From assembly GCA_041862375.1 (NCBI GenBank), contig JBGVTE010000093.1, positions 1-26,329 of the forward strand: 26,329 nucleotides of DNA, given 5' to 3'. The position numbers were made by a program, and so were the translations under genes. The notes under the pieces were generated by a model. That model had not been told where the DNA came from. It ran no database searches and was given only the letters and a program-made list of their open reading frames with translations. This document shows positions 22,683 through 26,329 of the stretch, one piece after another; within the stretch, counting starts at the first letter, position 1; each line of letters starts with the position of its first letter. Origin of the DNA: WVZL01 sp041862375. Its GTDB lineage: Bacteria > Acidobacteriota > Aminicenantia > Aminicenantales > Aminicenantaceae.

Positions 22683-24344
22683 CTATCTTCCTCGTTTTCC
22701 TCCTTTTTGAAATTTCTCTACTTTGCATAAAATCCAGTTTTCCGGGTCAAAGAGAACATCAAGAGGAATATCCTGTAATATAAAATCAAAGGTGTTGCTT
22801 TTTTTATCAATCCAGACAGTTTTTTTCACAGTGCCTGAAGGAAGGTTAAATTTTAATTCTACAGGCATTTTAAATAGGGGAAAATCCTCCTGGACTTGGT
22901 TCACAACAACACTCACTCTATTTTGACCTGCAGAGCCCCATCCAAATTCATATGTAGGATAGCCCGCTTTATATATCCATTGGTTAAAAAACCAATCCAA
23001 ATCTGCTCCATAAACGTGCTCACACACACTTTTAAAATCTTCGGTGGTAGCAATGTCATAGGCATAATCCTGAGCATATTTCTTTAATATTTGCCAGAAG
23101 TTATTGTCACCAACAACAAACCGTAGCATATGGAGCACCCAGGCTGCTTTTTCATACTCTATTGTACAAAAGAGATGTCCTTCTGGAGGATCGTAGATCG
23201 CGTGCTCTTGACCTTCATGGCGTGTAAGATATGAATTCTTAAAATCAGCCATCCTTGATTTGAGCCCTTCAAGGCTATAAAGATGCTCAAACCATAGAGC
23301 ATCGGAATAGGTGGCAAAGCCCTCATTAAGCCAGATATCTGGCCACTCAGCGAGGGTTACAAAGTCCCCCCACCATTGATGAGCTAACTCATGGGCTACT
23401 ATAAAGTCGTATTTGTGAGTTCCAGTGATACACTTTGTGGCATAAGAAGTGCAGGTTTGATGCTCCATAGACGTACCTCCTGGAATCTCAGCCATGCCAT
23501 ATCTCTCCCTCAAAAAGGGGTATTCCCCAAAGAGGCCTGAATAAAACTCTATCATGGAAACAGTCATTGAGAAATCTTCTCTGGCTTCAGAAAGGTGCTC
23601 TGGGTACACATAGTAGATGACTTCCATCGTGTCAGAACCTGAAGTATAAGTATCAGAAAATACCTCATAGTTAGTGGCTACGATGGAAATTAGGTAGGTG
23701 GCAATCGGATAGCCTTCCTGCCAGATATACGTTACCGTACCATCAGCGTTATCAGAGACATCGGTCAACAATCCATTAGAGGCAACTATCATTTCATCAG
23801 GCAATGTGATCTTCATTCCAGCAGTAGCCTTATCTGAAGGAAGGTCATAACAGGGAAACCAGTTTCGAGCCATGGTGGGTTCATCAAGGCTCCAGATAAT
23901 GGGCTGATTTTCATGGTACGAAAAATTCAGACCTGCTTGAGGGAATCCACCATACGTAATCTCTACCTCAAACTCTTCATCGGAGTTATATGTTTGGGCC
24001 AAGTGGATATCGAGCAAACCATCGTGATGAAGATAGGAAAGAACATTAGTGTTTTGACTGATTTGAGCAACATTCATGCTCTCATCAAGGTGAAGGGTAA
24101 TTGTATTTAAACCATTAACGAGACTCCGGGCTCTAACAATCGCCTTTCCCTGGATATAACGGGAATTAAAATCTATGTTCCATTCAAACTTATAGTGAAG
24201 CACATCATAATTATGTTCTGGAGCTTCGAGAAGAAGAGTCCGGAAATCATATTTGTGGGATTTATGATAGGGAATCTCCTGGGCATACAGAAAATTAAGC
24301 AGCATAATGAGCAGGAAAATCCCGAAGGTTTTAGCTTTATTCAT
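22683..24344 (-). CDS. Exported M1 family zinc aminopeptidase
   Basis: I start at ATG 24344 (553 residues). This ATG overlaps the stop of the upstream gene as ATGA, pointing to coupled translation, and directly precedes a signal peptide (1-22, LLIMLLNFLYAQ). The frame is open further upstream but only as overlap with that gene. The N-terminal beta domain (about 45-225) leads to the catalytic domain. There the usual GAMEN exopeptidase motif reads GTSMEHQ (290-296), zinc is bound by HELAH (318-322) and Glu341 (NEGFATY), and Tyr397 (YEKAAW) is the expected catalytic Tyr. The C-terminus is short and beta-rich with no helical ERAP-type domain, so the protein is smaller than PepN. It removes N-terminal residues from peptides in the periplasm. 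It is the last gene of a four-gene operon. Confidence 0.92.
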   Translation of the reverse strand: MNKAKTFGIFLLIMLLNFLYAQEIPYHKSHKYDFRTLLLEAPEHNYDVLHYKFEWNIDFNSRYIQGKAIVRARSLVNGLNTITLHLDESMNVAQISQNTNVLSYLHHDGLLDIHLAQTYNSDEEFEVEITYGGFPQAGLNFSYHENQPIIWSLDEPTMARNWFPCYDLPSDKATAGMKITLPDEMIVASNGLLTDVSDNADGTVTYIWQEGYPIATYLISIVATNYEVFSDTYTSGSDTMEVIYYVYPEHLSEAREDFSMTVSMIEFYSGLFGEYPFLRERYGMAEIPGGTSMEHQTCTSYATKCITGTHKYDFIVAHELAHQWWGDFVTLAEWPDIWLNEGFATYSDALWFEHLYSLEGLKSRMADFKNSYLTRHEGQEHAIYDPPEGHLFCTIEYEKAAWVLHMLRFVVGDNNFWQILKKYAQDYAYDIATTEDFKSVCEHVYGADLDWFFNQWIYKAGYPTYEFGWGSAGQNRVSVVVNQVQEDFPLFKMPVELKFNLPSGTVKKTVWIDKKSNTFDFILQDIPLDVLFDPENWILCKVEKFQKGGKRGR

Positions 24345-24811
24345 GGCAAATTTTCCTTTCTGATTCGTTTTTTTATCTGGATAAACGTCTCGATCCCGAG
24401 CACCAAGGCGACCCACACCGGCACGAATTGTAACGCCTCCTCTGACCAGAAGAGTTGGAGGCTGAAAGACTTCCAACTGAAGGGGAAAAGCCATACGTAG
24501 CCAGAAATTAGATATTTCTGCATGAGGTCCAGCCCGTAATGAAGCCCGATTCCCAGGAAAAGATTTCTTCTCACTCCAGGACGAATTTCTTCCTGGAAAA
24601 ACTGAGCGATAAGAAGGCAGACAACAGCTGTAACGAGGGGAGTATGAAAGCTATAAACAACGAAGGCTGCAGAGGGGTAGATAATATAGAAGGGACGGCT
24701 CAACAGATCTGGCAGTATTGCACCGATGTAAAAAGGGATTCGGAACTTTGACCATTGGCGGGGCACTTTGAGGATATAGGCTGCAGCAAAATGAGTGACA
24801 AGGTCTGGCAT
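24341..24811 (-). CDS. YdjM/DUF457-like membrane protein (putative metal-dependent hydrolase)
   Basis: The product is 156 residues with about four membrane helices (roughly 27-50, 55-72, 84-110 and 126-146). Polar residues of the family are spaced along the helices: His7 (DLVTHFAAA), Asp35 (GAILPDLLSRP), His56 (FHTPL), His91 and Asp95 (GLHYGLDL). This pattern of MPDxxTH, LPDxD-like and FHT blocks is that of the YdjM/DUF457 group, annotated as membrane-bound metal-dependent hydrolases by sequence only. Its ATG shares one base with the stop of the upstream gene (TAATG), and its own stop overlaps the start of the M1 peptidase by four bases. A role in membrane lipid or envelope maintenance is possible. 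The reaction is unknown. Confidence 0.8.
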   Translation of the reverse strand: MPDLVTHFAAAYILKVPRQWSKFRIPFYIGAILPDLLSRPFYIIYPSAAFVVYSFHTPLVTAVVCLLIAQFFQEEIRPGVRRNLFLGIGLHYGLDLMQKYLISGYVWLFPFSWKSFSLQLFWSEEALQFVPVWVALVLGIETFIQIKKRIRKENLP

Positions 24812-25275
24812 TAGATTCTCTCTTTAAAAAGCAATAGGCGCAAATCGAATCGATAGGTCCAGAAGAGAAGAAAAAGAACCAGCAAAGCTGGAGGGATGGA
24901 GATTAATACCTTCAAGCGCCTTCCTTTTGCAACACGCAGACTTTTAAGCTCCAAGTATCCTTCCTTATGAAAAACAGCTAGCATCACCACAAAATCACCC
25001 ACTGAGGCATTCTGAGGATCACCCACAACGCGGATCGCGCGGCCCATTTGTCGTACAAAAAAACCATCGGACAGCAACTTCACAACTGTCGCTTCTATAC
25101 TCACATTGATATCTTTTCCATCATACTGAATTGGATTATTTAGACACTTATCCAATGTCACTGGGTCTCTCGATAGATAGCCATACAAAACGAGACAGAT
25201 CAAAACAACGAGCAATCCCAAGATGTTAATCCAGCGATTGCGGAATATTAAATGGATAGCAGACTGCTCCCTCAT
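24811..25275 (-). CDS. Membrane-anchored OB-fold-like protein of unknown function
   Basis: The product is 154 residues. Membrane helices flank a soluble middle: about residues 16-35 (WINILGLLVVLICLVLYGYL) and 124-141 (LISIPPALLVLFLLFWTY). The middle 36-118 alternates short strands (IQYDGKDINVSIEATVVKLLS, GFFVRQMGRAIRVVG, GDFVVMLAVFHKEGYLELKSLRVAKG) in the way of small OB-fold domains that bind oligonucleotides or ligands, here probably on the outer face of the membrane. Naming is by pattern only. The start codon overlaps the stop of the zinc-ribbon gene by four bases (ATGA), and the stop shares a base with the next start, so its product is likely made in fixed proportion to its neighbours. 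Confidence 0.75.
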   Translation of the reverse strand: MREQSAIHLIFRNRWINILGLLVVLICLVLYGYLSRDPVTLDKCLNNPIQYDGKDINVSIEATVVKLLSDGFFVRQMGRAIRVVGDPQNASVGDFVVMLAVFHKEGYLELKSLRVAKGRRLKVLISIPPALLVLFLLFWTYRFDLRLLLFKERI

Positions 25276-25478
25276 CCCATCCAGAAACCTTTACGGTGAG
25301 AAACACCCAGAACTTTCAGACAATTTGCACAGTAATAGAGGTAACGTCTTCCGAGGTGTGATTTAATCTCTTTCATATAAATCATCCTAATTTCTGATTC
25401 GCAATAGGGACATATCGGATTTTTTAACTCAGACGGGTTAATTGCCTTTTCTTCGGCCTGCTCAACAAGTTTTATCAT
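25272..25478 (-). CDS. Small zinc-ribbon protein, first gene of the M1 operon
   Basis: The product is 68 residues, starting at ATG 25478, seven bases after AAGGAG. Two CxxC pairs (Cys23/Cys26 in CPYC and Cys50/Cys53 in CANC), 24 residues apart, define a zinc ribbon with basic residues between the knuckles (KEIKSHLGRRYLYY). No membrane segment is present. It could bind nucleic acid or a protein partner. It leads a run of four genes whose starts and stops overlap. A weak promoter candidate (TTTAGG, 17 bp, TACTAT) lies within 25500-25540 on this strand. Confidence 0.75.
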   Translation of the reverse strand: MIKLVEQAEEKAINPSELKNPICPYCESEIRMIYMKEIKSHLGRRYLYYCANCLKVLGVSHRKGFWMG

Positions 25479-25549
25479 TTTTTATCTCCTTAAATTTTAA
25501 CGCTCATAGTATTTTAAATGGGCTTTGTCCTAAAGTGCTGGGATAAAAA

Positions 25550-25661
25550 GTCATTGCGAACGACCAAAGTGAGCGTGGCAATCTCAACCTCCTTTGGATA
25601 ATGGAATATAAGAGGAGATAGATGGATGAGATTGCTTCGTCACTTCATTCCTCGCAATAAC
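25550..25661. repeat. Inverted-repeat element of the GTCATTGCGA...GCAATCTC type
   Basis: The left arm, from GTCATTGCGAACGACC at 25550 to the GCAATCTC ending about 25585, and the right arm (25626-25661, reading GTTATTGCGAGGAATG in reverse, also with GCAATCTC) form an imperfect inverted repeat of about 37 bp around a 40-bp centre. Similar palindromes are scattered between genes in many bacterial genomes. The element lies in the 372-bp gap between the S9 and zinc-ribbon genes. The rest of that gap holds a separate palindrome, GATATGAATATCATATC (25667-25683), and no gene that I can support. Confidence 0.7.
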
Positions 25662-25850
25662 AGCGTGATATGAATATCATATCCCGTCACTTCAAGGCAA
25701 GCTCTTTAAATTATCAGGATCCTTTTGGCGACTCAAACAACTGCTCTATTAGCAGGCCTGATATATACAGCCGTTTTTATCTCACAGTCAATTCTCTTCA
25801 CAAACGCCATGAGACCTGCCTGAGATCTTTAACATTAGTCCTTAATCAGT

Positions 25851-26329
25851 TCATCGCCGCAGAAGATGCCGCTCAAAGAAAGCATAAAGACGGCGGTAAT
25901 AATCATAACGGCTGGACTCGCTTCGAAAACCATGCCGCTCCATCGGGTAATTCATCACCTCGAATTTCTTTTCCAGCTCAATAAGTCTCTGGACGAGACG
26001 AGCCGCATCCTGGAACTGTACATTTTCATCGATAAGTCCGTGAACAATCAACAACGGATCTTTGAGGCCTGCAGCATGGTTGATAGGGCTCGAAGTCTGG
26101 TATGCCTCTGCATCATCATAGGGCTGGTTCAGTATACGGCTTGTCCAGATATGACTGTAGTGGGCCCAATCTGCGACTGCTGCATTCGCCACTCCTGCAG
26201 CAAAAACACCAGGATAGCGAAACAAGCTCATAAGCGTCAGGAATCCACCATAGGAAATTCCGTATATTCCGATCCGCTTCCTGTCAACGCCGTGTTTTTT
26301 AACTAGGTAATCAACCGCTGCTACGGCAC
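25851..26329 (-). CDS. Prolyl oligopeptidase family (S9) serine peptidase, C-terminal part
   Basis: On the minus strand the frame is open from the right edge (first full codon at 26327) to TGA at 25851, so only the last 158 residues are seen and the N-terminal propeller is outside the window. The sequence begins AVAAVDYLVKKHGVDRKRIG, then GISYGG, where the Ser of GxSxGG is the nucleophile. HGLIDENVQFQDA carries the catalytic Asp and ERHGF the catalytic His, each at the usual spacing from the Ser. It ends FFERHLLRR. Family members are alpha/beta hydrolases that cleave short peptides after proline or release dipeptides (DPP IV type). Which subgroup it belongs to, and whether it is exported, cannot be judged without the missing part. 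Confidence 0.93.
   Translation of the reverse strand, partial: AVAAVDYLVKKHGVDRKRIGIYGISYGGFLTLMSLFRYPGVFAAGVANAAVADWAHYSHIWTSRILNQPYDDAEAYQTSSPINHAAGLKDPLLIVHGLIDENVQFQDAARLVQRLIELEKKFEVMNYPMERHGFRSESSRYDYYRRLYAFFERHLLRR

Noticed and set aside
24345..24494. Longer N-terminus for the M1 aminopeptidase
   Set aside because: The extra 50 residues overlap the upstream membrane gene in another frame and would push the signal peptide inside; the ATGA overlap at 24341-24344 is the better start.
25866..26306. Plus-strand open frame of 146 codons opposite the S9 gene
   Set aside because: The minus strand carries the S9 catalytic triad in a continuous frame; the plus-strand translation is rich in Cys, Ile and His without domains.

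Overview
The window reads as chromosomal DNA of a free-living diderm bacterium of moderate GC (roughly 40-45% by eye). Evidence for an outer membrane is indirect: two exported beta-barrel-like proteins and many secreted or lipid-anchored enzymes. The mix of genes (Ser/Thr kinases fused to TPR arrays, carboxypeptidase-regulatory/TPR proteins, many extracytoplasmic peptidases, a GH97 glycosidase, strong AAGGAGG ribosome sites) resembles Acidobacteriota-type lineages such as Candidatus Aminicenantes. That placement is inference; there is no rRNA or other phylogenetic marker here.

Layout. 1-805 (-) is the N-terminal part of an exported regulatory-domain/TPR protein cut by the left edge. 1100-1771 (+) is an unrecognised seven-helix membrane protein. 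1900-2787 (-) and 2874-3782 (+) are a divergent pair of exported beta-barrel-type proteins. 3795-4220 (-) is the frameshifted 3' remnant of a kinase-TPR gene. 4300-6423 (+) is a lipoprotein of the penicillin acylase (Ntn hydrolase) family. 6737-9862 (+) is an intact receptor-like kinase with zinc ribbon, membrane anchor, TolB-like domain and TPRs. 10022-11983 (+) is a metzincin-like domain fused to about a dozen TPRs. 11980-12735 (-) is an SPL-like radical SAM protein. 13019-14734 (+) is an M49 (dipeptidyl-peptidase III-like) lipoprotein. 14972-18729 (+) are two tandem secreted M14 carboxypeptidases carrying inserted Ca-binding-type Asp loops. 18803-20179 (-) is an exported aminopeptidase P. 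20527-22542 (+) is a GH97 lipoprotein. 25478-22683 (-) is a tightly overlapping four-gene operon: zinc ribbon, membrane OB-like protein, YdjM/DUF457-like protein, M1 aminopeptidase. 25851-26329 (-) is the C-terminal part of an S9 prolyl oligopeptidase cut by the right edge.

Functional theme. Between 4300 and 26329 lie eight predicted peptidase or amidase genes of seven families (S45-like, metzincin-like, M49, M14 twice, M24, M1, S9). Most have a signal peptide or lipobox. Together they could take peptides apart from both ends: endopeptidase, dipeptidyl-peptidase, carboxypeptidase, aminopeptidase, and X-Pro and post-Pro cleavage. This suggests a peptide-scavenging lifestyle. They are not one operon: strands alternate, and most units have a recognisable promoter of their own.

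Repeats. Two families of small intergenic palindromes sit at gene ends. One has the core GGGGTCAGGC(C)TTTnATAA (14713-14734, 14889-14910, 20252-20297, 22639-22681) and resembles REP sequences. The other has the GTCATTGCGA...GCAATCTC type (25550-25661, with a degenerate piece at 18747-18774). One REP end appears to supply the -35 box of the M14 operon, and another forms the last codons and stop of the M49 gene. No tRNA, rRNA, CRISPR array, transposase or phage gene was seen.
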